Positions 1-8,569 of a DNA stretch of 64,000 nt are shown here, piece after piece (positions within the stretch are counted from its first letter, which is position 1; each line of letters opens with the position of its first letter). Source of the DNA: Oscillospiraceae bacterium (GTDB taxonomy: Bacteria; Bacillota; Clostridia; Oscillospirales; Ruminococcaceae); the NCBI GenBank assembly GCA_021769725.1, contig JAETSI010000004.1, positions 1 through 64,000 of the forward strand, in the 5' to 3' direction. The notes below the pieces were generated by a model. That model had not been told where the DNA came from and made no database searches. It saw nothing but the letters and a program-made list of their open reading frames with translations. A program made the translations under genes and the position numbers.

Positions 1-1
1 A

Positions 2-43
2 GCAAAATCCGCTGCGATAAAAATAATCAGCAGCGGATTTTGC
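2..43 (-). terminator. Hairpin downstream of the CAP-dockerin gene
   Basis: A perfect 14-bp stem (GCAAAATCCGCTGC at 2-15 pairing with 30-43) lies just beyond the stop of the minus-strand gene at 84. It is probably its intrinsic terminator, but the expected U-tract would fall outside the window, so it cannot be confirmed. Confidence 0.6.
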
Positions 44-83
44 GATATATATTTATTTTCATTTGTAAGCAAGTTATGAAAGA

Positions 84-902
84 TCAGACAATGGGGAGGG
101 AATCGATTTTGCCGAGGATGAACATCTTGAGGATAGAAGCATCAAGGTCAGTTACGAAACCGTCTTTTATCATGTCAGCAGCTTCGAGCTGAGCTTCGCT
201 GAATTCCATTGTGCCGTTGATATAGCGTGTCATGAGGATAACATCGAAGCAATCTACAACACCGTCGAAGTTAAGATCGCCATAGATGATTGTTTCAGCG
301 GATTCTTTCTTCTGGTTATCGTCATCAGCATCAGCTTCGGGAGCGTTTGTTTCGGGGAGTCTCTGTCCTTCTACTTCACAGCCTTCAGGGATAGTTACGA
401 TTTCAGCAGCCCAGTACCATCTTTTGTCGGAATCGGGATCAAAGTGAGCGCTGATACCAATGTGTGTAGCCTCGGGCTTTGTGATGATAGCCCAGTGATT
501 GGGAGAACTTTTCCATGCTGAGAAGATAGCGTCAACGTTAGCGCTGCCCTTGAGGAGAACTTCACCTGCGCCAAAGAAATCAAAATCAACGTCAGCAAGG
601 ACCGTCATATAAGAAGAACCATTTGTACGAGTGTGGCTGTAGGAAGTAACTATTTCAGTAGCACGAACTTCAGCTGCATCGTTGAGACTGGGGATAATGT
701 AAAGCGGTTCAAGTCCGAGCTCTGCTCTTGCTTCGTTGAACTTAGCAACCATTTCGTTTTCGATTTCTTCAGCATTGATTGTTGTGGAAACTGAATCTTC
801 AGCAGCCTTTGCGTCACGGGCATCTATTTTGTTAATTAAGCAACCAAAAGCGATCATCATTGTGGACATCATAGCAACCATTTTCTTAAAAGTATTTTTC
901 AT
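84..902 (-). CDS. Secreted CAP/SCP-domain protein with C-terminal dockerin
   Basis: A 272-residue secreted protein. It has an N-terminal signal peptide (basic MKNTFKK, then a hydrophobic stretch to about residue 28) and a CAP (SCP/PR1-like) domain at about residues 45-175, with a conserved-looking His in SYSHTR, GAGEVL, and a W-x(n)-NHW stretch. An acidic linker follows, then a type I dockerin at about 205-270 with two Ca-binding-loop repeats (GDLNFDGVVDCFD and ADMIKDGFVTDLDAS). The start is supported by AGAGGGTG upstream. CAP domains in bacteria have no single known activity, so the role is unknown. The dockerin implies attachment to a cohesin scaffold or cell-surface complex. It is a single gene with its own promoter and terminator. 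Confidence 0.85.
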   Translation of the reverse strand: MKNTFKKMVAMMSTMMIAFGCLINKIDARDAKAAEDSVSTTINAEEIENEMVAKFNEARAELGLEPLYIIPSLNDAAEVRATEIVTSYSHTRTNGSSYMTVLADVDFDFFGAGEVLLKGSANVDAIFSAWKSSPNHWAIITKPEATHIGISAHFDPDSDKRWYWAAEIVTIPEGCEVEGQRLPETNAPEADADDDNQKKESAETIIYGDLNFDGVVDCFDVILMTRYINGTMEFSEAQLEAADMIKDGFVTDLDASILKMFILGKIDSLPIV

Positions 903-985
903 AACTGCACCCTCTTAATATATTTGGTAAACGATTGAGATTTTTTGTTTTTATCGTTTACTCTCTGTAATCTTTGTCTGATTAC

Positions 986-1014
986 ATAATACCAGAAAAC
1001 AAGGGTATCAGCAA
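986..1014 (-). promoter_or_regulatory. Predicted promoter of the CAP-dockerin gene
   Basis: On the minus strand, TTGCTG (1009-1014), a 17-nt spacer and TATTAT (986-991). The transcribed leader holds two short inverted repeats, TAAACGAT/ATCGTTTA (928-935/953-960) and GTAATC/GATTAC (967-972/980-985). Apart from these and the terminator at 1205, the 333-bp gap 903-1235 is AT-rich with no recognisable gene. Confidence 0.45.
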
Positions 1015-1204
1015 GAAAAAAGGTTGTAATTCAGCAGAATGCACAAAGCCGTTCGTCATATTATACATAAAATAATATACTAAAAGTATATAGCAAACTA
1101 TAACCAACAGCAAGAACAAAACAGTTCATATTCCGTTCAAATTCGTTATTTTTTCACAAATTAATAAAAATTATATAATCGGTTTTTTCAATATGAAAAA
1201 GCAT

Positions 1205-1232
1205 AAAAAAAAGACTGCCGGAGCAGTCTTTT
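1205..1232 (-). terminator. Intrinsic terminator of the GH13 gene
   Basis: The stem AAAAGACTGC/GCAGTCTTTT has a 4-nt loop and, read on the minus strand, is followed by a run of Ts. It starts 4 nt after the stop codon of the GH13 gene. Confidence 0.85.
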
Positions 1233-1235
1233 GAA

Positions 1236-3116
1236 TCATCCTATAAAATTACCAGTGATTATTGTATATCCGTAGGGTTCTATCTCAACCACGTTATTTT
1301 CAAATTGTCCGATATACGGCTTAAGATCACTAAAAAGTGCAAGCAGTTCCGACACATTTCCCACGGTTACATTTGCTTCACTCTTATTTACAAAGAAGAT
1401 ATAATCGGGATCTCCCTGACGTACAAATACGGTTATTCTGTCATCTTTCAGCCACTTATCGTTGTCAACAAAATAAATTCTGCCGTCTTTAAGATTAGGA
1501 ATAGACTTTCTGACACGGCTAAGACGGCTTACGTACTCAATAAGCTCGTGATCTTCATTGCCCCATGGATAGCAGCGGCGGTTGAAAGGATCTTTATAGC
1601 CCTGGAGTCCTGCCTCATCGCCATAATATATACTTGGAACTCCGGGCAGGAAGAACATAAGCGCCATTGCCGCCTTGAGACGATTTTTACCCAGATTATA
1701 TTCATGCTCGTTGAGATATCGCTCCGCCATCCAATCCTTGCTCTTGTCATCGCAGTTTTCACCGCCCAGACGATTAATAGCACGTTCAATATCATGGGTA
1801 GAGACAAAATTCATGAGAACATTCAGTGTCGGCTTGGGGTAATTTTCAGCAATGGTCATCACGGAATTGGCAAGATCATTGGCTTTTCCGCCTTTTACAA
1901 AATTAATGATCGCCTCACGGAAAGGATAGTTCATAACGGAATCAAGCTGATTCCCCAGAAGATAGCGCCGTTTTACGCCGTAGCTTTCCTTATTGGAAGC
2001 GTCTTCCCACACTTCTCCAATAACTATTTTGTCCTTGTCGTATCCCTTAACGCTCTTCCGGAGATTGAACAGAAAGCGGTCGGGGAGTTCGTCTGCCACA
2101 TCAAGGCGCCACCCTGCCGCGCCCTTGCCAAGCCAGTAATTCAGAACACCCTCTTCACCGCAGATAAATTCGGTATAATCCTCGTTGTTCTCCCAAACGT
2201 TGGGGAGGGTGTCGATCCCCCACCACGCTTCATAAACATCAGGATAGTTAATAAACGTATACCAGCTATAATACGGACTGTCCTTGGACTGATATGCGCC
2301 CTGTTCCGGATATCTGCCAAATTTGTTAAAGTAAACACTGTCTGCTCCAGTATGAGAGAAAACTCCGTCAAGTATCACGGATATGCCATATTTATCAGCC
2401 TCACGGCACAGTTCTTCAAAATCGTCATTCGTTCCCAGAAGCGGATCGGCTTTCATGTAATTGGCAGTATTGTAGCGGTGATTTTCGTGCGATTCAAAAA
2501 TCGGGTTAAGATAGATGCAGGTAACACCGAGATCATGAAGATAAGGCAATTTTGACTGAATTCCTGCAAAATCTCCGCCGAAATAGTCGTTGTTCCAGAC
2601 ATGACCGTTCTGATCCGGCTTATAGTAGGGAGTTTCTCCCCATTCACGCATAACACGGTCGCCGGGAACCCCCTCGTGTTCCTTGCCGCTCTTACAGAAA
2701 CGGTCAGGGAAGATCTGATACATAACGCCGCCCTTCAGAAAGTCCGGCGTCTCGTAGGTATTATTATAGACAGTAAGCTGGAAAAGATCGCCAAAATCCA
2801 CATTGCCTTCATGAACATTCTGCTTCTTTATATAGCGGCGTGCACCGTTTGCAATATAAGAGAAATAATAGTAGTGTACATCAGTATACCTTGCAGTATA
2901 CTCCGTGGAATATGCCATACAGTCGCCCTCGTCAGTGACTTCGTTCATTCTGAGAAAACGTTCCTTGAAGCCAGTGCGGAAAAGTACAAGAACGGGTGGA
3001 GATTCAAGAGGTATATCCTTTGCGAGCCTTATGGTAAAGCGGCAGGTCTCTCCCTGCTTTATCGCTCCGAAGATCGACTTATAGCTAAGATCCCATGAAT
3101 CATAAATTGGTTTCAT
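1236..3116 (-). CDS. GH13 neopullulanase/cyclomaltodextrinase-like alpha-glucan hydrolase
   Basis: A 626-residue protein with no signal peptide, so probably cytoplasmic. An N-terminal CBM34-like beta domain (about 1-125) precedes a GH13 barrel opening with MYQIFPDRF. The catalytic motifs are visible: WRLDVADELP (nucleophile Asp), IGEVWEDA (acid/base Glu) and FVSTHDIERA (transition-state Asp). Length and N-domain fit neopullulanases and maltogenic amylases, which hydrolyse alpha-1,4 (and some alpha-1,6) bonds in maltodextrins. It lies 60 bp downstream of glycogen phosphorylase on the same strand, which fits joint glycogen or maltodextrin turnover. A strong SD (GGAGGC) sits before the ATG at 3116. 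The exact substrate cannot be told from the sequence. Confidence 0.9.
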   Translation of the reverse strand: MKPIYDSWDLSYKSIFGAIKQGETCRFTIRLAKDIPLESPPVLVLFRTGFKERFLRMNEVTDEGDCMAYSTEYTARYTDVHYYYFSYIANGARRYIKKQNVHEGNVDFGDLFQLTVYNNTYETPDFLKGGVMYQIFPDRFCKSGKEHEGVPGDRVMREWGETPYYKPDQNGHVWNNDYFGGDFAGIQSKLPYLHDLGVTCIYLNPIFESHENHRYNTANYMKADPLLGTNDDFEELCREADKYGISVILDGVFSHTGADSVYFNKFGRYPEQGAYQSKDSPYYSWYTFINYPDVYEAWWGIDTLPNVWENNEDYTEFICGEEGVLNYWLGKGAAGWRLDVADELPDRFLFNLRKSVKGYDKDKIVIGEVWEDASNKESYGVKRRYLLGNQLDSVMNYPFREAIINFVKGGKANDLANSVMTIAENYPKPTLNVLMNFVSTHDIERAINRLGGENCDDKSKDWMAERYLNEHEYNLGKNRLKAAMALMFFLPGVPSIYYGDEAGLQGYKDPFNRRCYPWGNEDHELIEYVSRLSRVRKSIPNLKDGRIYFVDNDKWLKDDRITVFVRQGDPDYIFFVNKSEANVTVGNVSELLALFSDLKPYIGQFENNVVEIEPYGYTIITGNFIG

Positions 3117-3139
3117 TAATCTGCCTCCAAAAATTAGTT

Positions 3140-3162
3140 ACGGGCGGACAACGCCCGCCCGT
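3140..3162 (-). terminator. GC-rich hairpin between glycogen phosphorylase and GH13 gene
   Basis: An inverted repeat ACGGGCG/CGCCCGT in the 60-bp gap. On the minus strand it is followed by AACTAATTTTT and then directly by the GH13 ribosome-binding site. It may end or attenuate the upstream message. The U-run is short, so this is tentative. Confidence 0.45.
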
Positions 3163-3176
3163 ATTAAAGGTTTGAA

Positions 3177-5585
3177 TTATCTTAAATGCCAGATGTTGTC
3201 AGCATATTCTGTAACCGCACGGTCAGCAGAGAAAATTCCTGCGCCGGCAATATTGTTAAGGGACATCTTAGCCCACTTCATCTTGTCATTGTAGCACTCT
3301 GTAACGTATCTCTGAGCATTTCTGTAGCTGTCAAAGTCGGCAAGAACCATATACGGATCACGATCTTTCAGCGAATTTGCAACATCGTTGAAAGTACAGC
3401 CATTGATGCCGTGATACATACGCTCAATGCCTTCTCTGATAACAGGATTGCTGTTGAAATAGTCCTCAGGTCTGTATCCTCTTGCTTTAAGTTCGTTTAC
3501 CTCAGGAGTGGTCATACCGAATATAACTATATTATCGTCGCCGGCAGCCTCCTTGATCTCGATATTTGCACCGTCAAGAGTTCCGAGGGTAACGGCTCCG
3601 TTAAGCATAAGCTTCATATTTCCTGTACCGGATGCCTCTGTTCCTGCCAGCGAGATCTGTTCGGAAACATCCGATGCAGGCATAAGGATCTCCGAAAGCG
3701 TTACACAGTAATTTTCAAGGAATACTACCTGGAGCTTCTGTCTGATACGTGGATTCTTCCTGATCTCCTCAGAGATAGCCCAGATCATCTTAATGATCTG
3801 CTTTGCAAGGTAGTAGCCGGGGGCAGCCTTTGCAGCGAAGATATACGTCTTGGGGGTAAAGGGGGCATCGGGATTATTAAGAAGATATGCATAATCTGCA
3901 AGAATATTCATAACGTTGAGGTGCTGTCTCTTGTACTCGTGAAGACGCTTTACCTGTACGTCAAAAATGCTGTCCGTATCAAGGATAACTCCGCTGGTGT
4001 TCTTTACACGCTTTGCAAACCTTTCCTTATTTGCTTTCTTGACCTCCATAAGCTTTGTAAGAACTTCCTGGTCGTCCTGGAAAGCCCTGAACTTTTCAAG
4101 CTCTGCGCCATCCTTTATGAACTTTCCGCCGATGGTTTCTTCAAGAAGTCCCGTAAGACCGGGATTAGATTGATAGAGCCATCTTCTATAAGCGATTCCG
4201 TTCGTAACGTTCTTGAACTTTTCAGGAGTATTCTCGTACTCATCATGGAAAACAGACTCCTTGATGATCTCGGAATGAAGCTTTGATACGCCGTTTACGC
4301 TGTGCGACACCGCAACGCAGAGCGTAGCCATGTGGATCATATTATCCTTGATGATAGACATACGTGTTGTCTTTGCGCTGTCATATCCGTTTCTCTCCAT
4401 AAGAGACTGACAGTAGCGATTGTTTATTTCAACAATGATAGAGAAAATTCTCGGAATAACGTGCTTTACAAGGTTTACGTCCCACTTTTCAAGAGCCTCT
4501 GCCATAACTGTATGGTTTGTATAAGCAAAGGTCTTTACGACGATATCCCACGACTTCTCCCATGTGTATCCGCAGTCGTCAAGGAGTATTCTCATAAGCT
4601 CAGGGATAGCAAGGGTCGGATGAGTATCGTTAATGTGGATAGCCACCTTCTCGGCAAGGTTGTCAAGAGTACCGTAAACGTTCATGTGAGTGTTTACGAT
4701 ATCGCCCACTGCGGCAGCACAGAGGAAGTACTGCTGACGAAGACGGAGCGACTTGCCCTCGTTGTGGTTGTCGTTGGGGTAAAGTATCTTAGAAATAGCG
4801 TTTGCAATAGAGTTCTGTGCAAGAGCGCTCTCGTAATTGCCCTTGTTGAACATATCCATGTCAAAGCTCGGAGCTTTTGCAGACCAGAGACGAAGCACCG
4901 AAACGCCCTCGCCGCCGTAGCCCGATACGTACATATCGTAGGGGGTAGCAACAACGGTATTATAATTTACATGACTGATATAGTGGTACTGATTATCCCA
5001 GTATTCCTGAAGATCGCCCTCAAAATGAATATCAATGGAAAGCTCCGGCTTTGGCACGAGCCATACAGAACCGCCGGGAAGCCAGTTATCGGGAAGTTCA
5101 GTTTGCCAGCCGTCCTCCAGCTTCTGCTGGAAAATACCGTATTCATAACATATAGAGTGACCCATTGCCGGGAATCCCTGCGTTGCAAGACCGTCAAGAT
5201 AGCAGGCTGCAAGACGTCCAAGACCGCCGTTGCCAAGGCCCGCATCTGGTTCATGGTCGTATATCTTGTCCAGATTGATATCGTATGATTTTAGCATTGC
5301 CTTTATATCATCTGCAAGTTCCAGGTTATAGATGCTTGTTTTGAGAGAACGTCCCATGAGGAATTCCATTGATAAATAATAAATCTGCTTGCCGCCGACA
5401 GAGTGTGTATGATTTATGAAGCTCTGCCTCTTTGCGCCGAGTATCTCAACGATGATTGACGAAAGGACATGATAAACCTGCTTATCGGAAGCCTCCTCGG
5501 GGGAAACGCTGTAGAGAAGCTGAAGCTTTCTCGGGAATTCTTCTTTGATCCTGTCCATGAGAGGATTTGCTTTTTTTATTGCCAT
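3177..5585 (-). CDS. glgP: Glycogen/starch/alpha-glucan phosphorylase
   Basis: A GT35 phosphorylase of 802 residues, the usual family length. It releases glucose-1-phosphate from alpha-1,4-glucan ends using phosphate and PLP. Seen: GGLGRLAACYLDG near the N-terminus, AIHINDTHPTLAIPE in the middle, and the PLP-lysine region EASGTGNMKLMLNG followed by TLDGANIEI near the C-terminus. The reading frame is open further upstream, but the start is placed at the ATG at 5585 (MAIKKANP) because GGAG lies 8 nt before it and the upstream 54 codons resemble no phosphorylase N-terminus. It precedes the GH13 gene on the same strand. Confidence 0.95.
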   Translation of the reverse strand: MAIKKANPLMDRIKEEFPRKLQLLYSVSPEEASDKQVYHVLSSIIVEILGAKRQSFINHTHSVGGKQIYYLSMEFLMGRSLKTSIYNLELADDIKAMLKSYDINLDKIYDHEPDAGLGNGGLGRLAACYLDGLATQGFPAMGHSICYEYGIFQQKLEDGWQTELPDNWLPGGSVWLVPKPELSIDIHFEGDLQEYWDNQYHYISHVNYNTVVATPYDMYVSGYGGEGVSVLRLWSAKAPSFDMDMFNKGNYESALAQNSIANAISKILYPNDNHNEGKSLRLRQQYFLCAAAVGDIVNTHMNVYGTLDNLAEKVAIHINDTHPTLAIPELMRILLDDCGYTWEKSWDIVVKTFAYTNHTVMAEALEKWDVNLVKHVIPRIFSIIVEINNRYCQSLMERNGYDSAKTTRMSIIKDNMIHMATLCVAVSHSVNGVSKLHSEIIKESVFHDEYENTPEKFKNVTNGIAYRRWLYQSNPGLTGLLEETIGGKFIKDGAELEKFRAFQDDQEVLTKLMEVKKANKERFAKRVKNTSGVILDTDSIFDVQVKRLHEYKRQHLNVMNILADYAYLLNNPDAPFTPKTYIFAAKAAPGYYLAKQIIKMIWAISEEIRKNPRIRQKLQVVFLENYCVTLSEILMPASDVSEQISLAGTEASGTGNMKLMLNGAVTLGTLDGANIEIKEAAGDDNIVIFGMTTPEVNELKARGYRPEDYFNSNPVIREGIERMYHGINGCTFNDVANSLKDRDPYMVLADFDSYRNAQRYVTECYNDKMKWAKMSLNNIAGAGIFSADRAVTEYADNIWHLR

Positions 5586-5702
5586 AGTATATCTCCTATC
5601 TGCCGCCGGATGCGGCTTATTACTGATCGTATTTTTTTCTTCCGTTATAATTCTCTGTAGAACGACATGACGGAAAAATAAATTTACAAACGGTATATTT
5701 AA

Positions 5703-5731
5703 ATTGTACCATGTTTCTTTATTTTTTTCAA
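5703..5731 (-). promoter_or_regulatory. Predicted promoter of glgP
   Basis: Minus-strand TTGAAA (5726-5731), 17-nt spacer, TACAAT (5703-5708), giving a leader of roughly 110 nt before the 5585 start. The surrounding divergent intergenic region (5586-6076) is very AT-rich and contains no gene I can support. Confidence 0.55.
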
Positions 5732-5941
5732 TTGTAACAATCAACAAATTTTTTTCAACGAAATTTACATATTGCGTAATTTTAACAAAAAAGCGGGTGC
5801 CTGACTGCTAAAAAAAACGTTTTTTATCGTGATATTCGCCAACAACATATTTTTCAACAAAACTTTTTTGTTAATTCTATACAACGCGCCACTTATCTAA
5901 AAATTTTCTGATATTTTTAAAAAATAAAACACAAAAAACAT

Positions 5942-5970
5942 TTGAAATCCTCATAAAAATGTGGTATAAT
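5942..5970 (+). promoter_or_regulatory. Predicted promoter of the signal-peptidase-like gene
   Basis: TTGAAA (5942-5947), exactly 17 nt, then a perfect TATAAT (5965-5970), about 100 nt upstream of the ATG at 6077. Confidence 0.65.
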
Positions 5971-6076
5971 ATAGGTAATCAACCGTGTGGAATTGTATCC
6001 GCCGGAAAACGTGTAGAAAAAGAACAGCTGCGTATTATGCGACTGAAACGCCAAAAAAAGAAAAGGATGATTGTGA

Positions 6077-7210
6077 ATGGAAAAGAAAAAAGGCTTCTCA
6101 CTACTTAAAATGCTGATTATAGTTATATGCATTTTCTCCATAATTATTTCACTTGCCGTCAATATTGCTTTTTCGGCAGGGAAAACACCAAACATATTCG
6201 GAAACTATATATACATCGTCAACGAAAACTTCAAGGTGACAAAGAATGATCCCTCAAAAGATATAATCAAAGGCGAAGCCCTCCTTGCCAAAGCCGTTTC
6301 AGACTCCGATACGCTCCTCAAGGATGATATCGTACTCTGCTACCCTGCCGAATCCCCTGATAAACTCTGCATCCGCAGCATTCAGGAGATAATAACAGAT
6401 GCATCCGGTTCCGAAACATACATTACCGCCGATTCAAGCCATTACGGAAACGCCGACAACTCTATCACAAAGGACAAGATCAAGGCTGTATGCACCGGTC
6501 ATCCGAAAAGCAAGGAACTCGGCGCTTTCATCAGATTTACAAAGAGCATTGCAGGTATAGCTCTGGAGCTTCTTCTGCCCTGCATTATCCTCATGATGTT
6601 CCTCATCGCCAGAATCGTTTCATCCAGAAACAAGGTTGAAGAAGAAGAGGAAAATTACGATTTCTATGAATATGACGACGACGAAGGACAGCCCGAAGTT
6701 AAAAAGCCTTCCCATGCAAAGCCTGAAAATCCGCTTTTTGAGAATTTCCAGGAGATCCAGCCCAGCGGTGAACTTGAACGCAAAAAAATGTCTATAATGG
6801 AGAATTTCAGTCAGAAAAAGGTTAATCCCGATTCTCCATATCAGAAAGAAAAAGAGCGTACAATGCAGTTCAAAGCTCAGAGAAGTGCAGAATCGACATT
6901 TGCTGCAAGAAACGTCGGAAGTGCATCTTCAACTGCCCCCACAGCTGACGCTCTCCGTGAGGAAATGCTTAGAAAAACTGCTGAAGCCGAACGCACTGGC
7001 AACTACAATATCAAAGGCACAGGCGGCTCTACAAAATCAGCATCCTCCGCTTCCGATATTACGGGCGTACTTCCAAAGGCAGTTCCCCTGATATTTCTGA
7101 TATTATTAAGAGATCAGAAAATTCCACACGTAAAAAATCTGCTGACGACATGTCCGTTGACGATCTGCTTAAGCTCATTGAGGACGAAAAAAAGCGTCTT
7201 TGATGCATAA
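6077..7210 (+). CDS. Membrane protein resembling an S26-type signal peptidase without catalytic residues; 3' frame disrupted
   Basis: The frame is 377 codons. It has one N-terminal membrane helix (about 12-35), an extracytoplasmic domain to about 155, a second helix (about 160-185), then a long acidic, Lys/Glu/Gln-rich cytoplasmic tail. The outer domain follows the layout of SipW/ER-type signal peptidases (LLKDDIVLCY where these have GD-V motifs; YGNADNSITKDKI near its end), but the expected SGSM serine and HR histidine/lysine positions are absent. That is inference from pattern, not a search. Near 7075 the frame turns from polar sequence to an unlikely hydrophobic end. One extra A in the AAA at 7075-7077 would restore a polar tail ending SVDDLLKLIEDEKKRL with a stop at 7201-7203. 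SD is AAGGATG. Confidence 0.6.
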   Translation: MEKKKGFSLLKMLIIVICIFSIIISLAVNIAFSAGKTPNIFGNYIYIVNENFKVTKNDPSKDIIKGEALLAKAVSDSDTLLKDDIVLCYPAESPDKLCIRSIQEIITDASGSETYITADSSHYGNADNSITKDKIKAVCTGHPKSKELGAFIRFTKSIAGIALELLLPCIILMMFLIARIVSSRNKVEEEEENYDFYEYDDDEGQPEVKKPSHAKPENPLFENFQEIQPSGELERKKMSIMENFSQKKVNPDSPYQKEKERTMQFKAQRSAESTFAARNVGSASSTAPTADALREEMLRKTAEAERTGNYNIKGTGGSTKSASSASDITGVLPKAVPLIFLILLRDQKIPHVKNLLTTCPLTICLSSLRTKKSVFDA

Positions 7211-7223
7211 TTGAACACAAACT

Positions 7224-7252
7224 AAGGGACGGCAATTGCGCCATCCCTTTAC
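7224..7252 (+). terminator. Possible terminator after the 6077 gene
   Basis: An inverted repeat AAGGGA/TCCCTT with an inner GGC/GCC pairing, followed by a short T-run (TTTACTATT). The U-tract is weak. Confidence 0.45.
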
Positions 7253-7282
7253 TATTGGGAAAATATATCAATACCTCATAAA

Positions 7283-7311
7283 TAAAAAGCCGTACCCCGA
7301 AAGGTACGGCT
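7283..7311 (-). terminator. Intrinsic terminator of the rplJ-rplL operon
   Basis: A 9-bp perfect stem AGCCGTACC/GGTACGGCT (7288-7296/7303-7311). On the minus strand it is followed by TTTTTATTTAT. Confidence 0.85.
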
Positions 7312-7329
7312 GATTTCTCGTAAAAATGA

Positions 7330-7701
7330 TTACTTGATCTCGATTGAAGCGCCAGCAGCCTCAAACTTCTCCTTGATCTCGTTAGCCTCTGACTCTGAGA
7401 TGCCTTCCTTGATTGTCTTAGGAGCAGACTCAACTACTTCCTTAGCTTCCTTAAGACCAAGACCGAGGATCTCCTTAGCAGCCTTGATAACAGCCATCTT
7501 AGCGTCACCGAAGGATGTAAGAACAACATCGAACTCTGTCTTAGCAGCCTCAGCAGCACCAGCGCCGCCAGCAGCAGGAGCAGCAGCAACCATTGCTGTT
7601 ACGCCGAATTCCTCCTGGATTGCGTCAACGAGCTCAGCAAGCTCGAGAACGGAAAGAGTCTTGATATCTTCAACAAATTTTGTAATTTTCTCTGAAGCCA
7701 T
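7330..7701 (-). CDS. rplL: 50S ribosomal protein L7/L12
   Basis: 123 residues, typical length. It has the N-terminal dimerisation helices ([18 protein letters not shown]), an Ala/Gly-rich hinge and the conserved C-terminal domain ([41 protein letters not shown]). It forms the flexible stalk that recruits translation GTPases. It lies 78 bp downstream of rplJ in the same operon, with GGAG before the ATG. Confidence 0.98.
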   Translation of the reverse strand: MASEKITKFVEDIKTLSVLELAELVDAIQEEFGVTAMVAAAPAAGGAGAAEAAKTEFDVVLTSFGDAKMAVIKAAKEILGLGLKEAKEVVESAPKTIKEGISESEANEIKEKFEAAGASIEIK

Positions 7702-7779
7702 GATTAATAATCTCCTTTATAATAATTTTCTGCCTGTAACAGGCGGTAATTTCAAGCTGCGAATTCAAAATAAATAAAA

Positions 7780-8295
7780 TCAGGCAGCTTCTTCTTCTGA
7801 TTTCTTGTCTGCAAGAGCCTTGAGAGTTGCAGCAAGTTTCTGAATAGGTCCCTGAAGAGAACCAACGAGCTGAGCGAGAAGAACATCCTTTGAAGGAATC
7901 TTGGAAAGAGCAACGACTCCAGCCTGATCGTAAATTTCACCCTCAACATAACCTGCTTTAAGATTAAACTTGTCATCTCCAGCCTTTTCAGCAAACTTTC
8001 CGAGAATTCTTGCAGGAGCAGTCTGATCATCGTTAGAAAGAGCGATAGCGGTTGTGCCGTTAAGAGACTCTTCAAATCCATTGATACCGCAGTTCTGGAA
8101 AGCACGGAGAAGAAGTGTATTCTTCTCTACGAAGTAATTAACTCCAGCCTCACGAAGTTCTTTTCTGAGCTTTGTATCTTCCTCAACAGTAATTCCCTTA
8201 TAGTCAACGAGAACGCCTGAAACGGAAGCTTTGATGAGGTCTGTAAGCTGTTCAACCTTAGCCTTCTTAGCTTCGAGTACAGCATTGCTTGGCAT
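7780..8295 (-). CDS. rplJ: 50S ribosomal protein L10
   Basis: 171 residues starting MPSNAVLEAKKAKVEQL. It binds 23S rRNA and anchors L7/L12 dimers through its C-terminal helix. The frame stays open upstream, but GGAGGTG lies 9 nt before the ATG at 8295, and the upstream codons fall in the L10 leader, so this start is chosen. The C-terminus (QLVGSLQGPIQKLAATLKAL) is typical. First gene of the rplJ-rplL operon. Confidence 0.96.
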   Translation of the reverse strand: MPSNAVLEAKKAKVEQLTDLIKASVSGVLVDYKGITVEEDTKLRKELREAGVNYFVEKNTLLLRAFQNCGINGFEESLNGTTAIALSNDDQTAPARILGKFAEKAGDDKFNLKAGYVEGEIYDQAGVVALSKIPSKDVLLAQLVGSLQGPIQKLAATLKALADKKSEEEAA

Positions 8296-8475
8296 TGTGT
8301 ATTCACCTCCGAATGAAATATGATCGTATCCGAAAGCAAAAAAATCCTTTACCGACAACTCGAAAAAGGACAAAATAATTCTCATGAATTAATTGCTATT
8401 CCTCGGCGGGACTTACAGGTTGCATAACCATGCCGGCTGTCTTTAGAATACGATATGTACTGTGCATCACACAGC
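8296..8475 (-). promoter_or_regulatory. L10 leader (ribosomal protein autoregulatory leader)
   Basis: The roughly 180-nt untranslated leader upstream of rplJ contains the stretches AAAGACAGCCGG, CCTGTAAGTCCCGCCGAGG and a long basal arm. These are characteristic of the Firmicutes L10 leader, which mimics the L10 site on 23S rRNA so that excess L10(L12) represses its own message. Identification is by recognised motifs and position; a covariance-model search would confirm it. Confidence 0.75.
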
Positions 8476-8481
8476 TTTTAT

Positions 8482-8510
8482 ATTATAGCATATTTTTTTC
8501 GGCTTGTCAA
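8482..8510 (-). promoter_or_regulatory. Strong promoter of the rplJ-rplL operon
   Basis: Minus-strand perfect consensus: TTGACA (8505-8510), 17-nt spacer, TATAAT (8482-8487). Confidence 0.85.
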
Positions 8511-8530
8511 GGCTTTTCTTGAAATTCCTG

Positions 8531-8561
8531 AAAAAAATCCCCCTGCCGTACAGACAGGGGA
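8531..8561 (-). terminator. Intrinsic terminator of the YfhO-type gene
   Basis: Stem CCCCTG/CAGGGG (8540-8545/8555-8560). On the minus strand it is followed by ATTTTTTT. It lies between the YfhO-type gene and the L10 promoter. Confidence 0.8.
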
Positions 8562-8569
8562 AAAATAAC

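Noticed and set aside
1305..2555. 416-codon plus-strand frame opposite the GH13 gene
   Set aside because: Antisense shadow: rich in Ile, Val and Arg without motifs, and no ribosome site. The minus frame has clear GH13 motifs.
4302..5288. 328-codon plus-strand frame opposite glgP
   Set aside because: Antisense shadow of a strongly conserved gene with no recognisable domain.
5586..5747. Upstream extension of the glycogen phosphorylase frame (54 more codons)
   Set aside because: No ribosome site, crosses the predicted promoter at 5703-5731, and resembles no phosphorylase; a good SD precedes the ATG at 5585.
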